This document shows, in pieces, positions 24,462 to 34,258 of a stretch of DNA of 64,000 bases. A program made the translations under genes and the position numbers. Source of the DNA: Pollutimonas sp036675275 (GTDB taxonomy: Bacteria; Pseudomonadota; Gammaproteobacteria; Burkholderiales; Burkholderiaceae_B); contig JAKFFG010000023.1 of assembly GCA_036675275.1 (NCBI GenBank), positions 183,503 to 247,502 of the forward strand, given 5' to 3'. Within the stretch, counting starts at the first letter, position 1. Each line of letters starts with the position of its first letter. The notes under the pieces are model-generated. The model was not told the origin of the DNA. It saw only the letters and a program-made list of their open reading frames with translations, and searched no databases.

Positions 24462-25796
24462 TCACTTTAACGTTCGATAAACGGCATGGGCGGCATCCTT
24501 GCCGCTGCGCAACGCGCCTTCCAGAACCGCCGGGTAGCCGGTATCCGTCCAGTCCCCCGCGACCCATACCCGCGGCCATGGCGTGCTATTCGAAGGGCGG
24601 TTCAGCCCGGGCACGGCAGCGAAGGTCGCCCGCTTTTCGATAATGAGCTCATGGTCGAGCACCCGGGGCATGTTGCCTGTATGCCTGCTCTGTTCCCGTA
24701 TCTGTTCTATCGTCGCGGCAACGACGTCGGCCCGGGAGTGCTCCATGAAAGCCCGTGCATCGCTGATGACAATGTTCAGCAGGCATTGCGAGGCAGCGGG
24801 ACCGCCGGCGCTGCGGTCGAAAAGCCATTGGCCGTAGTGCATGCGCTTGGGAAAGTCTTTGAGCAGCAGCATGGGCTGCCCCGTATCCCATGGGTGTTCG
24901 AGTTGCAGAGTCAGGGTGGCGATCGGCAGGTATTGGAATGCTGAAAGCATCGAGAGATATTGCGCGCCGGATCCGCAGGGGCTTAATTGCTGAAGCAGCC
25001 GGTGCGTGGCCGGTGCATTGCAGGCGACGACAACGGCATCGAACGGTGATCCGTCCAGCGCTACGCTTGAAGACGATGCCTGCAGTTGCCGTATGGCACG
25101 CCCGCGGTGCACATGCAGTTCGCCTGGCGTGCCGGCGGGGTCGTATTGTTCGGCATGGTCCGGCCACAATTGCGATAAATCGATCCGGGGTATCAGCACA
25201 TCCGAGGCGTGGCCTGGCCCACCGAGGCTGTCTTGCAATACGCGCGCAAACAACTGCGCGCACGCAGTGTCCATGGGGGTGTTGAGCGCGGCAAGGCACA
25301 AGGGTTGCCAGAACATCTGGATGGTGTTTGATGATTGCCTACCCTGCGCCAGCCATTGCGCGACCGTCAGGCCGGGATCCACCTTCCATTTTCGCCGGCG
25401 TAATCGGGTCGTAATGGACACGATGCGCAACCGTTCCATCAGGCTCAGGCCGCGTGCGCCCAGGATGGCGCCCAGCAAATGCAGGGGAGCGGGAAGGGGG
25501 GGCGTACGCAAGGCAAAGCTGCCATCGGCCGAATCCAGGCGCAGGCGTGTGCGCAAGAACGCCTCTTCCGTATTCAGACCCAGCTCCTGCATGAGCGCCA
25601 GTGTCTCGGTGTAGGCGCCCAGCAATATGTGCTGGCCGTTGTCGATGCGGGCATTGAGCTGTGCCGAGTGCACGCCGCGGGCTCGCCCGCCCAGTGTGCG
25701 CGAGGCCTCGAATACGGTGACCGAAAAGCCATATTGCCTTAAACGGAGGGCGGCGCTGAGACCCGCCCAACCTCCACCCACTACGGCAATATTCAT
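24462..25796 (-). CDS. hpnE: Hydroxysqualene dehydroxylase HpnE
   Basis: FAD-dependent amine-oxidase-like enzyme that reduces hydroxysqualene to squalene, the last step of the HpnCDE route. I chose ATG 25796 (MNIAVVGGGWAGLSAALRLRQYG), giving 444 residues with the FAD-binding GGGWAGLSAA at the N-terminus; a start 17 codons upstream would lie inside hpnD. The C-terminal WVAGDWTDTGYPAVLEGALRSGKDAA is the second FAD contact region. Its start overlaps the hpnD stop as ATGA. Confidence 0.9.
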   Translation of the reverse strand: MNIAVVGGGWAGLSAALRLRQYGFSVTVFEASRTLGGRARGVHSAQLNARIDNGQHILLGAYTETLALMQELGLNTEEAFLRTRLRLDSADGSFALRTPPLPAPLHLLGAILGARGLSLMERLRIVSITTRLRRRKWKVDPGLTVAQWLAQGRQSSNTIQMFWQPLCLAALNTPMDTACAQLFARVLQDSLGGPGHASDVLIPRIDLSQLWPDHAEQYDPAGTPGELHVHRGRAIRQLQASSSSVALDGSPFDAVVVACNAPATHRLLQQLSPCGSGAQYLSMLSAFQYLPIATLTLQLEHPWDTGQPMLLLKDFPKRMHYGQWLFDRSAGGPAASQCLLNIVISDARAFMEHSRADVVAATIEQIREQSRHTGNMPRVLDHELIIEKRATFAAVPGLNRPSNSTPWPRVWVAGDWTDTGYPAVLEGALRSGKDAAHAVYRTLK

Positions 25797-26656
25797 CGTC
25801 CCAGGCGCTGCACCAGGCTGCGGCCGCCACCCACCCAGATTTTCCACGCCAGCCAGAACTTACGGATAGGGGTCAGCGAGATGCGTTGATCCAGCACCTG
25901 CCAGTTGTCGCGTTCAATTTCCTCGAGCAAGGCGTAGTAGATGGCCGCCATCATCAGCCCAGGCCGCTGCGCGCGGCGGTCGGCTTCGGGCAAGGCCTGC
26001 ATGGCTTCGCGGTAGCACTGGCGCGCGCGCTCGGTCTGGAAGCGCATCAGTTCCACGAACCGTTCCGAATGCTGCCTGTCGATGATTTCAGTTGCGGTGA
26101 CATTGAATTTTTGCATGTCGTCGACGGGCAGGTAAATGCGGCCGCGACGCGCGTCATCGCCAACGTCTCGAATAATATTGGTGAGTTGAAATGCAAGCCC
26201 GAGTTTTTCGGCATAGACCAAAGTTTCGGGTTGCGTATAGCCGAAAATGCTGGCCGACAATTCACCCACTACCCCTGCCGCATGCCAGCAATATTTGCGC
26301 AGGCCAGGCCAGTCGAAGTAGCGCGACTGGTCCAGGTCCATCTCCATACCTTCCACAATGGCGTGCAGGCGTTCCGAAGTGAGTTGGTAGACGTGAATGT
26401 GGGGCAACAGGGCCTGCATGACGGGGTGTTCGGCGTGGCCGTCGTACAGGCGCTCGATCTGCGTACGCCACCATGCGAGCTTCATGCGTGCGACCGACGG
26501 CTCGTTGCATTCGTCGACCACATCGTCGACTTCGCGGCAGAATGCGTACAGCGCGGTAATGGCCCTGCGCCGTTCGGGCGGCAGGAAAAGAAAAGCGTAG
26601 TAGAAACTCGAGCCGCTCTGGGCGGCCTTGTTCTGGCAGTATTCGTCGGGACTCAT
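25793..26656 (-). CDS. hpnD: Presqualene diphosphate synthase HpnD
   Basis: Squalene/phytoene-synthase family enzyme joining two farnesyl diphosphates to presqualene diphosphate. The 287-residue protein has the first Asp-rich motif in FCREVDDVVDEC, and NIIRDVGDDARRGRIYLP as the second metal-binding region. The order hpnC-hpnD-hpnE on the minus strand identifies it as HpnD rather than a phytoene synthase. It follows hpnC by 58 bp and is coupled to hpnE by ATGA overlap. Confidence 0.9.
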   Translation of the reverse strand: MSPDEYCQNKAAQSGSSFYYAFLFLPPERRRAITALYAFCREVDDVVDECNEPSVARMKLAWWRTQIERLYDGHAEHPVMQALLPHIHVYQLTSERLHAIVEGMEMDLDQSRYFDWPGLRKYCWHAAGVVGELSASIFGYTQPETLVYAEKLGLAFQLTNIIRDVGDDARRGRIYLPVDDMQKFNVTATEIIDRQHSERFVELMRFQTERARQCYREAMQALPEADRRAQRPGLMMAAIYYALLEEIERDNWQVLDQRISLTPIRKFWLAWKIWVGGGRSLVQRLGR

Positions 26657-26714
26657 GCGTAATGGTAGCGGGGCTCGGTGGGGCGGAGTGGTGACTGGAC
26701 CGCGGCAAGGCGCC

Positions 26715-27542
26715 TTACCGTAGGGAGCGCCAAAGCAGCACGATCCAGTCGCGTTTTGTCAGTGTCGGTCGGTGGAAGAATATGTCGTAGTGTAATTGGT
26801 CGAGACGTTCAAGGATACGCAATCCCCCATGGACGACAAGCCTGAGTTCCAGGCCCACGCGTCCGGGTAGCTTGCGCGTCAGTGGCAATCCCGAAGCAAG
26901 CAGTTCGCGCGCCTGTTGAACCTGCGCTTGCATCAGCGCCTGCCATGCGGGATCCGCGTGCCGCTTTTGCGCGATATGGTTTTCGCTGACGCCGTAGCGC
27001 TTCAATTTGTCCCGGGGCAGGTAGACACGGCCTTTTTGCCAGTCCACGGCGACGTCCTGCCAGAAATTGGTTAGCTGCAGACCGGTGCAGATGGCGTCGG
27101 CCTGCACGGTGTTCTGCGCTGTGGCGGCCTGATACAAGTGCAGCATCAGTCGGCCCACCGGGTTCGCCGAGCGGCGGCAATAATCCAGCAGACTCGCGTC
27201 GTCTTCGTAGCGCGTGGTGACCACGTCCTGCTCAAAGGCCGAGAGGAGGTCAAAAAAGGGCTGCAGCGGCAGATCATGCTGCTCGATGGACTGAGCCAGA
27301 GGCTCGAATACTGGAATTCTGCCGTCGCCCTTCGGCAGATTGAGCGTGCCGGCTGCCATCTGGTGCAGTGCTTCGCGATAGCCGCCCAACTGCTCCAGGC
27401 GCTGCGCAGACGTCGCAACGCCTTCGTCGGCAATATCGTCGGCGCTGCGCGCATAGCGGTATATATTCCTGACGGGAAATTGCAGGCGGCGCGGCAACAG
27501 CAAAGATGCCACAGGGAAGTTTTCGTAATGATCGACGGCCAT
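26715..27542 (-). CDS. hpnC: HpnC, squalene synthase family enzyme
   Basis: Converts presqualene diphosphate to hydroxysqualene. I chose ATG 27542, giving MAVDHYENFPVASLLLPRRLQFPVRNIYRYARSADDIADEG and 275 residues; upstream in-frame ATGs exist, but HYENFPVAS is the usual HpnC beginning. Asp-rich motifs are SADDIADE and NFWQDVAVDWQKGRVYLPRD. No clear ribosome-binding site precedes this start. A 100-bp divergent region separates it from alr. No squalene-hopene cyclase gene is in the window, so the product fate (hopanoids) is inferred. Confidence 0.9.
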   Translation of the reverse strand: MAVDHYENFPVASLLLPRRLQFPVRNIYRYARSADDIADEGVATSAQRLEQLGGYREALHQMAAGTLNLPKGDGRIPVFEPLAQSIEQHDLPLQPFFDLLSAFEQDVVTTRYEDDASLLDYCRRSANPVGRLMLHLYQAATAQNTVQADAICTGLQLTNFWQDVAVDWQKGRVYLPRDKLKRYGVSENHIAQKRHADPAWQALMQAQVQQARELLASGLPLTRKLPGRVGLELRLVVHGGLRILERLDQLHYDIFFHRPTLTKRDWIVLLWRSLR

Positions 27543-27642
27543 AGGCGGGGAGTATAAGACATGGTTGTTTGCATGCCTGCAGCTCATGGTCGTACCATTC
27601 AGCTCTTTACCCTGTTTTATTCCGGTCTTCTTGGGAAGCATC

Positions 27643-28770
27643 ATGCCACGTCCAATATCGGCAACGATTTCGTTGCCGGCTCTAAGTCATAACCTGCACC
27701 TTGTCGGCCGGGGATTGAGCGATATAAGTCAGCGGGCCGGCCGGCGGCGGCCTAGCGTCTGGGCGGTGATCAAGGCCAATGCTTACGGGCACGGCATAGA
27801 CAGCGCCGTCAAGGCTTTCAGCGGGGCCGATGGCCTGGCCATGCTGGATCTCGATGAAGCGGTACGTTGCCGGCAGCAGGGGTGGGCCGGTCCTATCCTG
27901 TTGCTGGAAGGGTTTTTCGAGCCTTCGGATATCGCCGTACTGGACCGTTACCGTTTGGCCACGACCCTGCACTGCCAGGAGCAGATCGATATGCTTTCGT
28001 CGGCCAGCGTTACACAACCCATTAACGCGTTCGTCAAGCTCAACACGGGCATGAATCGTCTGGGGTTTTCCGTTGCCGATTATCGGGCCGCGTATGAGCA
28101 AGCCCAGGCCGCTCAGGCACGAGGGATTTTGAACACCTTGGGGAAGATGACCCACTTTGCGCGGGCCGACGATGACCCCGAGGTCACACGCCAGCAACTG
28201 CAGGTGTTCGAGCAGACCACCGCCGGCTTGCCCGGCAAAGTCTCGGTCTGCAATTCGGCGGCCACTCTCACGCCCGATGTCTGGTCGTCCATCCCGGATG
28301 AGGAGCAATGGGTACGCCCGGGCATCTGTCTGTACGGCGCATCGCCTTTTGCCGACAAATCGGCCGACTCTCTGGGCTTGCATGCGGCCATGACACTGTC
28401 CTCCAGGTTGATCAGTGTGCGCGACATTCCGTCGGGCGGCTCCATAGGCTATGGACACATGTTCACGTCCAGCCGGCCGATGCGCATAGGCGTCGTGGCT
28501 TGCGGCTATGCCGACGGTTATCCCCGGCACGCCGGCACCGGCACACCGGTCACCGTCGACGGGGTGCGTACGCGCCTTCTCGGTCGTGTGTCCATGGATA
28601 TGCTGGTGGTTGACCTGAGTCCAGTGCCCCAGGCCCATGTAGGTTCGGGTGTGGTGTTGTGGGGCGCAGGCGGTCCTTCGGTCGATGAAGTGGCCCAGGC
28701 GGCCGGGACGATAGGTTATGAACTGCTTTGCGCCGTGGCTGCTCGCGTGTCCAAAATTGTCATTCCTTAG
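27643..28770 (+). CDS. alr: Alanine racemase
   Basis: PLP enzyme interconverting L- and D-alanine for peptidoglycan. I chose ATG 27643 (MPRPISATISLPALSHNL), preceded by GGGAAG, giving 375 residues. The PLP lysine is Lys44 in VWAVIKANAYGHG, and the catalytic Tyr is in GGSIGYGHMFTSSRPMRIGVV, with the C-terminal RVSMDMLVVDLS loop. It is divergent from hpnC and is followed after 86 bp by an SDR gene. Confidence 0.95.
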   Translation: MPRPISATISLPALSHNLHLVGRGLSDISQRAGRRRPSVWAVIKANAYGHGIDSAVKAFSGADGLAMLDLDEAVRCRQQGWAGPILLLEGFFEPSDIAVLDRYRLATTLHCQEQIDMLSSASVTQPINAFVKLNTGMNRLGFSVADYRAAYEQAQAAQARGILNTLGKMTHFARADDDPEVTRQQLQVFEQTTAGLPGKVSVCNSAATLTPDVWSSIPDEEQWVRPGICLYGASPFADKSADSLGLHAAMTLSSRLISVRDIPSGGSIGYGHMFTSSRPMRIGVVACGYADGYPRHAGTGTPVTVDGVRTRLLGRVSMDMLVVDLSPVPQAHVGSGVVLWGAGGPSVDEVAQAAGTIGYELLCAVAARVSKIVIP

Positions 28771-28856
28771 CTACGCACAAGGCTAAAACTGGGGTTTAAT
28801 CGGTGCTTGGGATGGGAGCGCGGCCGGGCTCCCGACGAACGCTAAAAGGAAATCGC

Positions 28857-29573
28857 GTGAAAGATAAATGTGTACTGGTGACAGGGGCCACCAAGGGAAT
28901 AGGGTGGGCAATCAGCAGGCGGCTGGCCGATCTGGGCTGCCATGTGGTCGGCCTGGCCCGTCATACCCAGGATATCGATTTTCCGGGCTACCTGTATTCC
29001 TGCGATCTGCACAATGCCGGAGAAACCGAGGACATTCTGCGGGTCATACGCGAAAAATATCCCGTCGACGCCGTGGTCAACAATGTAGGCCTGGTCATGC
29101 CCGAGCCTCTTGGCGAAGTCGACCTGGCTTCGCTTTACCAGGTGTTCGACCTGAACGTCCGGGTCGCGGTCCAGGTAACGCAAACTTTCATCCCTTCGAT
29201 GAAGGCGCGCAAGGAAGGCCGTATCGTCAATATATGCAGCCGCGTGACGCACGGCGCGGTCCATCGCACCAGTTATTCCGCGGCAAAAAGCGCTCTTGTC
29301 GGCTGTACCAAAACGTGGGCCCTCGAACTTGCGCCTTATGGCATTACGGTGAATGCGGTTTCGCCAGGCCCGGTCGACACCGAACTGTTCCGCGCCACGC
29401 ACACGGCGGGCAGCGATGCCGAAAAGAAAGCGCTGGCCTCGATACCCATGGGCCGCTTCGGTCAGCCTGCCGACGTGGCGGCGGCAGTAACCTTTCTGCT
29501 GGGCAATGAGGCCGGCTTCATCACCGGTCAGGTGTTGGGCGTGGACGGCGGCGGCAGTTTGGCCGGCCGTTAA
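28857..29573 (+). CDS. Short-chain dehydrogenase/reductase (SDR)
   Basis: Classical SDR of 238 residues. The start is GTG 28857, chosen because AAGGA at 28846-28850 is correctly placed. The cofactor motif TGATKGIG lies at residues 9-16, NNVG (variant of NNAG) follows, the catalytic Ser is in ICSRVTHG, and Tyr-Lys are in TSYSAAK. The C-terminus VDGGGSLAGR is typical. It resembles 3-oxoacyl-ACP reductase-like members, but the substrate cannot be told. Position between alr and radA gives no pathway hint. Confidence 0.85.
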   Translation: MKDKCVLVTGATKGIGWAISRRLADLGCHVVGLARHTQDIDFPGYLYSCDLHNAGETEDILRVIREKYPVDAVVNNVGLVMPEPLGEVDLASLYQVFDLNVRVAVQVTQTFIPSMKARKEGRIVNICSRVTHGAVHRTSYSAAKSALVGCTKTWALELAPYGITVNAVSPGPVDTELFRATHTAGSDAEKKALASIPMGRFGQPADVAAAVTFLLGNEAGFITGQVLGVDGGGSLAGR

Positions 29574-29600
29574 AACCGGCGGGCCGGTTAAACTCGCTGC

Positions 29601-30953
29601 ATGGCCAAGATCAAAACTTTATTCGTTTGCAGCGAGTGCGGGGGAAGCTGCCCCAAATGGGAAGGCAAGTGCCCCCATTGCAATGCCTGGAATACCTTGC
29701 AGGAATCGCGGGAGACCGGGGTGTCGGCGCACCGGTTTGCGCCGTTGGCCGGAAGCAGCCCGATACGCAGCCTGGCCGAAATCGAGGCGCGGGAATTGCC
29801 CCGTCAGCCCACGGGCATCAGCGAATTCGACCGCGTGTTGGGTGGCGGCCTCGTCAAAGGAGCTGTTGTCCTCATCGGCGGCGATCCGGGTATCGGAAAA
29901 TCCACGCTGTTGCTCCAGGCGCTGGTGTCGCTCTCGCACGCGGTCAAGGTGCTGTATGTCACCGGAGAAGAATCCGCCGAGCAGGTGGCCTTGCGGGCGA
30001 GACGGCTGGAACTGGCAACGGGCGACGTAGACCTGCTTGCCGAAATCCGTCTCGAAGCCATCATGGCCGCGCTGGTCGAGCAGCGTCCCAGCGTGGCGGT
30101 CATCGATTCCATTCAAACCTTGTATTCCAGCGAGCTGAGCGCCGCGCCAGGTTCCGTGTCGCAAGTGCGCGAGTGTGCGGCGCAGCTTACGCGCATGGCC
30201 AAGCAGACCGGCATCACCATTGTTCTTATCGGGCACGTTACCAAGGATGGCACGCTGGCGGGGCCGCGGGTGCTCGAACATATCGTCGACACCGTCCTGT
30301 ATTTCGAAGGCGACACCCATTCCTCGTTTCGCCTGGTGCGGGCCTTCAAGAATCGCTTTGGCGCCGTCAACGAACTGGGCGTCTTTGCCATGACCGATCG
30401 CGGTCTGCGTGGCGTGGCCAATCCTTCCGCGCTATTCCTGTCGCAACACGCGCAAGATGTCGCCGGTTCCTGCGTCATGGCGACACAGGAAGGGACGCGG
30501 CCTCTGCTGGTGGAAATCCAGGCGCTGGTGGATACGGCTCATGTGCCGAACCCGCGCCGCTTGTCCGTAGGCTTGGAAGGCACCCGGCTTGCCATGCTGC
30601 TGGCGGTGCTTCATCGGCACGCAGGGGTCGTTACCTTCGACCAGGACGTCTTCGTCAACGCCGTCGGGGGAGTAAAGATTACCGAGCCGGCGGCCGATCT
30701 GGCGGTCCTGCTTGCCATTGTGTCGTCGCTGCGCGACCGGTCCTTGCCGAAAGGGCTGGTCGTTTTTGGCGAAGTCGGCCTGGCCGGCGAAATCCGTCCC
30801 GCGCCGCGCGGGCAGGAGCGCCTCAAAGAGGCCGCCAAGCTGGGCTTCAGCGTGGCCCTGATTCCCAAAGCCAATGCTCCCAAGCAGCCCATAGAGGGGC
30901 TCGAGATATGGGCGGTGGATCGCGTAGAATCCGCCATCGAGCGCTTACGCTAG
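29601..30953 (+). CDS. radA: DNA repair protein RadA
   Basis: RecA-like ATPase that promotes branch migration during recombination. The 450-residue protein has the N-terminal C4 zinc finger (C10, C13, C24, C27), Walker A GGDPGIGKST at residues 93-102, the RadA-specific KNRFG motif starting at Lys250, and a C-terminal Lon-protease-like domain beginning near LSVGLEGTRLAMLLAVLHRHAG. Length and order are standard. It is followed after 13 bp by a TSUP transporter. Confidence 0.96.
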   Translation: MAKIKTLFVCSECGGSCPKWEGKCPHCNAWNTLQESRETGVSAHRFAPLAGSSPIRSLAEIEARELPRQPTGISEFDRVLGGGLVKGAVVLIGGDPGIGKSTLLLQALVSLSHAVKVLYVTGEESAEQVALRARRLELATGDVDLLAEIRLEAIMAALVEQRPSVAVIDSIQTLYSSELSAAPGSVSQVRECAAQLTRMAKQTGITIVLIGHVTKDGTLAGPRVLEHIVDTVLYFEGDTHSSFRLVRAFKNRFGAVNELGVFAMTDRGLRGVANPSALFLSQHAQDVAGSCVMATQEGTRPLLVEIQALVDTAHVPNPRRLSVGLEGTRLAMLLAVLHRHAGVVTFDQDVFVNAVGGVKITEPAADLAVLLAIVSSLRDRSLPKGLVVFGEVGLAGEIRPAPRGQERLKEAAKLGFSVALIPKANAPKQPIEGLEIWAVDRVESAIERLR

Positions 30954-30966
30954 CTTAGAGGGGTGT

Positions 30967-31749
30967 GTGTTGGAATGGTATGGGGTAGTGCTGGCCTGTT
31001 TGGCGGCGGGCGCAGTGATTGGTTTCGCAGGTGGTGTGCTGGGCATAGGCGGCGGTCTGCTTGCCATTCCCCTGCTTGGGCTGCTGCTGGGCATGGATCA
31101 GCAGGCAGCGCAGGGCACGGCGCTGATCATGGTGCTTCCCGCCGTGCTCATGACGGTGCGCAAATACAACCAGAAAGCAAAGATCAATTTCCATGCGGCC
31201 GGCGCCGGCGCCGCGAGCTCTGTCATTTTCACCTGGATAGGCGCCCAGATTGCATTGGGCATAGACCCGCCGCTGCTGCGGCAGATTTATGCCATCTTCG
31301 TGCTTGCCATTGCCTTGTTCTATTTTTATCAAAGCAGCCGGCGTTCGGAACTAAAAGGCCGGATGGGCAAGCCGCGGCGCAACGTCGAGGATTTTCATAA
31401 AGGCTGGTTCGCCCTCATAGGATCGATCGCGGGGCTGGCCGGCGGCATCTTCGGCGTGGGGGGCTCGGTTCTGGTCGTCCCGATACTTACGACAGTTTTC
31501 CGCCTGACTCAAACCGGTGCCCAGGCCCTGGCGCTGACCATGGTCATACCTGGAACCTTTGTCGCACTGTTCGCCTACGCCGCACATGGGCAGGCAGACT
31601 GGATGGTGGGGATTCCGATGGCGCTGGGCAGCATTTTCCTGGTGCCTTATGGCGTGAAGCTGGCATATTCATTGCCGGAGCCGAGGTTGAAACTGGCCTT
31701 TGCCTGTATGCTTCTGGTTATCATGGTTCTGTTGTTGATGAAGGCCTGA
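30967..31749 (+). CDS. TSUP-family (TauE/SafE) membrane transporter
   Basis: Predicted inner-membrane protein of 260 residues with seven to eight helices. The two half-repeats begin AGAVIGFAGGVLGIGGGLLAIPLLG and IAGLAGGIFGVGGSVLVVPILTT, the Gly-rich signature of the TauE/SafE group that moves sulfite, sulfoacetate or related anions. The start is GTG 30967 behind GAGGGG. Substrate unknown. It is 4 bp upstream of the FtsX-type permease gene, so the pair is probably one transcript. Confidence 0.85.
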   Translation: MLEWYGVVLACLAAGAVIGFAGGVLGIGGGLLAIPLLGLLLGMDQQAAQGTALIMVLPAVLMTVRKYNQKAKINFHAAGAGAASSVIFTWIGAQIALGIDPPLLRQIYAIFVLAIALFYFYQSSRRSELKGRMGKPRRNVEDFHKGWFALIGSIAGLAGGIFGVGGSVLVVPILTTVFRLTQTGAQALALTMVIPGTFVALFAYAAHGQADWMVGIPMALGSIFLVPYGVKLAYSLPEPRLKLAFACMLLVIMVLLLMKA

Positions 31750-31753
31750 CCTC

Positions 31754-34258
31754 ATGCGTTCAAGCAAATTTCCGGACATCCGGCTGGGCGTGCGCGCGCT
31801 GCGGCGCGACTGGCACTCGGGAGAAATTCGCCTGCTGATGCTGGCGCTGATCATCGCAGTGTCGGCGGTAACCAGCGTGGGCTTTCTTGCCGACCGCGTA
31901 GGGCGCGCGCTGGAGCGCGATTCGGCGCAAATGCTTGGTGCCGATCTCGTCATCCAGGCCGATGAAGCTGTTCCCCGCCAGTTTGCCGACAAAGCCGGCG
32001 AACTGCATCTTGCCACGGCGCGCACCTTGCAGTTTCCCTCCATGGTAAGCAGCGGCGAGGGCGCTCAACTGGTATCGCTCAAAGCCGTCTCGCCCGGATA
32101 CCCTTTACGCGGTCAACTGCGCCTTGCCGATACGGCCACGGGAAAAGGTGAAATGCTGCGCCAGCAACCCCAGCCGGGGACGGTCTGGGTCGATGCTCAA
32201 GTTTTGGGCTTGCTCGGTATAGCCATAGGCGATGCATTGACCGTGGGCGATGCGGTCATGACGGTTGCCAAGGTGATCTCGCATGAACCGGATCGCGGCA
32301 TGCAATTTGTCAATGTGGCGCCGCGGCTGATGATGAGTCTTGCTGATTTGCCGCAAACAGGCCTGGTTGCACCGGGCAGTCGTATCGCTTACCAGTTGAT
32401 GGTCGCGGGTGATCCCGATGCGGTTGCGCGCTACCAGTCCTGGCTTGACGGACAACTGGCGCGAGGCCAGAAGCTTGTAACGCTCGAGTCCAATCGGCCC
32501 GAAGTCCAGCGGGCGCTCGTCCGTGCAAACCAATTCCTGGTTCTTGTTGCTTTGCTGACCGTCATGATCGCCGCTGTCGCGGTGGCGCTGGCGGCACGAA
32601 GATTCAGCTTGCGCCATCAGGACGGCATTGCCATCATGCGTTGCCTGGGAGCCAGCAAATCGCAGCTGAGCATATTGCTGTGGACCGAATTCCTGTTGCT
32701 GGCCCTGCTTGCTTCGGCAATCGGCGCGCTGGTCGGCTATGCGGTGCATCAGGGGCTGGTCTTTGTGGTGGCGGCATGGCTGGACACGCGTTTGCCGCCG
32801 GCTTCATGGCAACCGTCCGTGCAGGGATGCGTAACCGGACTGCTATTGCTCTTGGGGTTTGCACTGCCCCCGCTGGCGGCGTTGCGGCAGGTTCCGCCCG
32901 CACGAGTCTTGCGCCGCGACGTGTCCCTGGGGCTGGGGCGGCGCTGGCCTTCCTATATTCTGGGCATGGTTGCCTTCTTCCTGCTCATCATCTGGATATC
33001 CAATGATTTGAGGCTGAGCGCAGTGGTGGCTCTTGGCTTCCTGGCAGCCTTCCTGATCTTTGCGGCGCTGGCATACGGCATGTTGCGTGTGCTGGCCATT
33101 GTGCGCCATCGGGTCAGGGGATATCCGGCCTTGCGTTTTGCCCTGGCCGGCATGGTGCGCCGCCGTGGCCTCACTGTGACGCAACTTTGCTCGCTTGCAA
33201 TGGGGCTGATGATCTTGCTGTTGTTGGCCATTACGCGCACCGATTTGTTGCAGGGCTGGCAGAACACCTTGCCTGCCGGCGCGCCCAACACCTTCCTCAT
33301 CAATATCCAGCCCGATCAGCGCGCGGCGGTGTCGGCGCGGCTCGAGCAGGCGGGCATCAGCGATCCGGTGCTTTCGCCCATGGTGCGCGGCAGGTTGCTT
33401 GCCATCAATGAAACGCCGGTGAACCCGGACGACTATGACGATGATCGCGCCAAGCGACTCGTGGATCGCGAATTCAATCTGTCCTACACGGAGTCTCTGC
33501 CGTCCAGCAATGAGATAGTGGATGGACGGTGGCTGGATCCCGCAAACGCCGAGGTTTCGCTGGAAAGCGGGCTGGCCGAATCGCTGGGCATAGTCGTGAA
33601 CGACAGGCTTGCGTTCGATGTCGCCGGGCGTTCGATCGAGGTCACTGTAAGCGGTATACGCGAAGTCAAGTGGGACTCCTTCCAGGCGAACTTCTTTGCC
33701 ATCATGACGCCTCTTGCGCTGCAAGGGGCGCCCGCGACATTCATTACTTCCATGCACGTGCCGACAGCGGATTCCCGGCTTACACAGGAACTGGTGCGAA
33801 GTTTCCCCAACCTGACGGTGTTCGATGTAGGCTCGATACTAGGGCAGGTACAGCACGTGCTCGATCAGGTCGTGCAGGCCGTGCAATTGTTATTCCTCTT
33901 TACCGTGGCGGCCGGGGTACTGGTATTGGGCGCCGCCTTGTTTTCGACCCGTGACGAGCGCATGCACGAAGTGGCTGTCCTGAGGGCCCTGGGCGCCAGT
34001 GGACGTCAACTGGCTGCGGCGCTGCGCATCGAACTGATCGTGTTGGGGGCGATGGCGGGCTTGCTCGCGGCGTTTGCCGCGGTGGCAATAGCATGGGTGC
34101 TTGCCTTACAGGTCTTCGATTTCACGTTGACGCTGTCGTGGTGGCCATGGGTTGCCGGTGTAGGAATAGGCGTGCTCGCCTCAGTTATCGGCGGCAGCAT
34201 GACACTGTCGGGCGTATTGAAAACCCCGCCACTGGTTTCTCTGCGGGAGGTCGTATGA
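31754..34258 (+). CDS. Large FtsX-type ABC transporter permease (YbbP-like)
   Basis: Inner-membrane permease of 834 residues with the MacB/FtsX architecture doubled: an N-terminal helix (LLMLALIIAVSAVTSVGFLADRVG), a periplasmic region, a three-helix bundle starting FLVLVALLTVMIAAVAVALAARRF, further helices in the middle, a second periplasmic region and a final three-helix bundle. The sequence AIMRCLGASKSQLSIL and EVAVLRALGASGRQLAAAL are the coupling segments to an ATPase. E. coli YbbP pairs with YbbA, but no ATPase gene is adjacent here. It ends in an ATGA overlap with kdkA. Confidence 0.85.
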   Translation: MRSSKFPDIRLGVRALRRDWHSGEIRLLMLALIIAVSAVTSVGFLADRVGRALERDSAQMLGADLVIQADEAVPRQFADKAGELHLATARTLQFPSMVSSGEGAQLVSLKAVSPGYPLRGQLRLADTATGKGEMLRQQPQPGTVWVDAQVLGLLGIAIGDALTVGDAVMTVAKVISHEPDRGMQFVNVAPRLMMSLADLPQTGLVAPGSRIAYQLMVAGDPDAVARYQSWLDGQLARGQKLVTLESNRPEVQRALVRANQFLVLVALLTVMIAAVAVALAARRFSLRHQDGIAIMRCLGASKSQLSILLWTEFLLLALLASAIGALVGYAVHQGLVFVVAAWLDTRLPPASWQPSVQGCVTGLLLLLGFALPPLAALRQVPPARVLRRDVSLGLGRRWPSYILGMVAFFLLIIWISNDLRLSAVVALGFLAAFLIFAALAYGMLRVLAIVRHRVRGYPALRFALAGMVRRRGLTVTQLCSLAMGLMILLLLAITRTDLLQGWQNTLPAGAPNTFLINIQPDQRAAVSARLEQAGISDPVLSPMVRGRLLAINETPVNPDDYDDDRAKRLVDREFNLSYTESLPSSNEIVDGRWLDPANAEVSLESGLAESLGIVVNDRLAFDVAGRSIEVTVSGIREVKWDSFQANFFAIMTPLALQGAPATFITSMHVPTADSRLTQELVRSFPNLTVFDVGSILGQVQHVLDQVVQAVQLLFLFTVAAGVLVLGAALFSTRDERMHEVAVLRALGASGRQLAAALRIELIVLGAMAGLLAAFAAVAIAWVLALQVFDFTLTLSWWPWVAGVGIGVLASVIGGSMTLSGVLKTPPLVSLREVV

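Noticed and set aside
24283..24579. 98-codon minus-strand frame across the 21-bp-armed hairpin
   Set aside because: It overlaps the hpnE C-terminus in another frame and follows the palindrome; no protein family seen.
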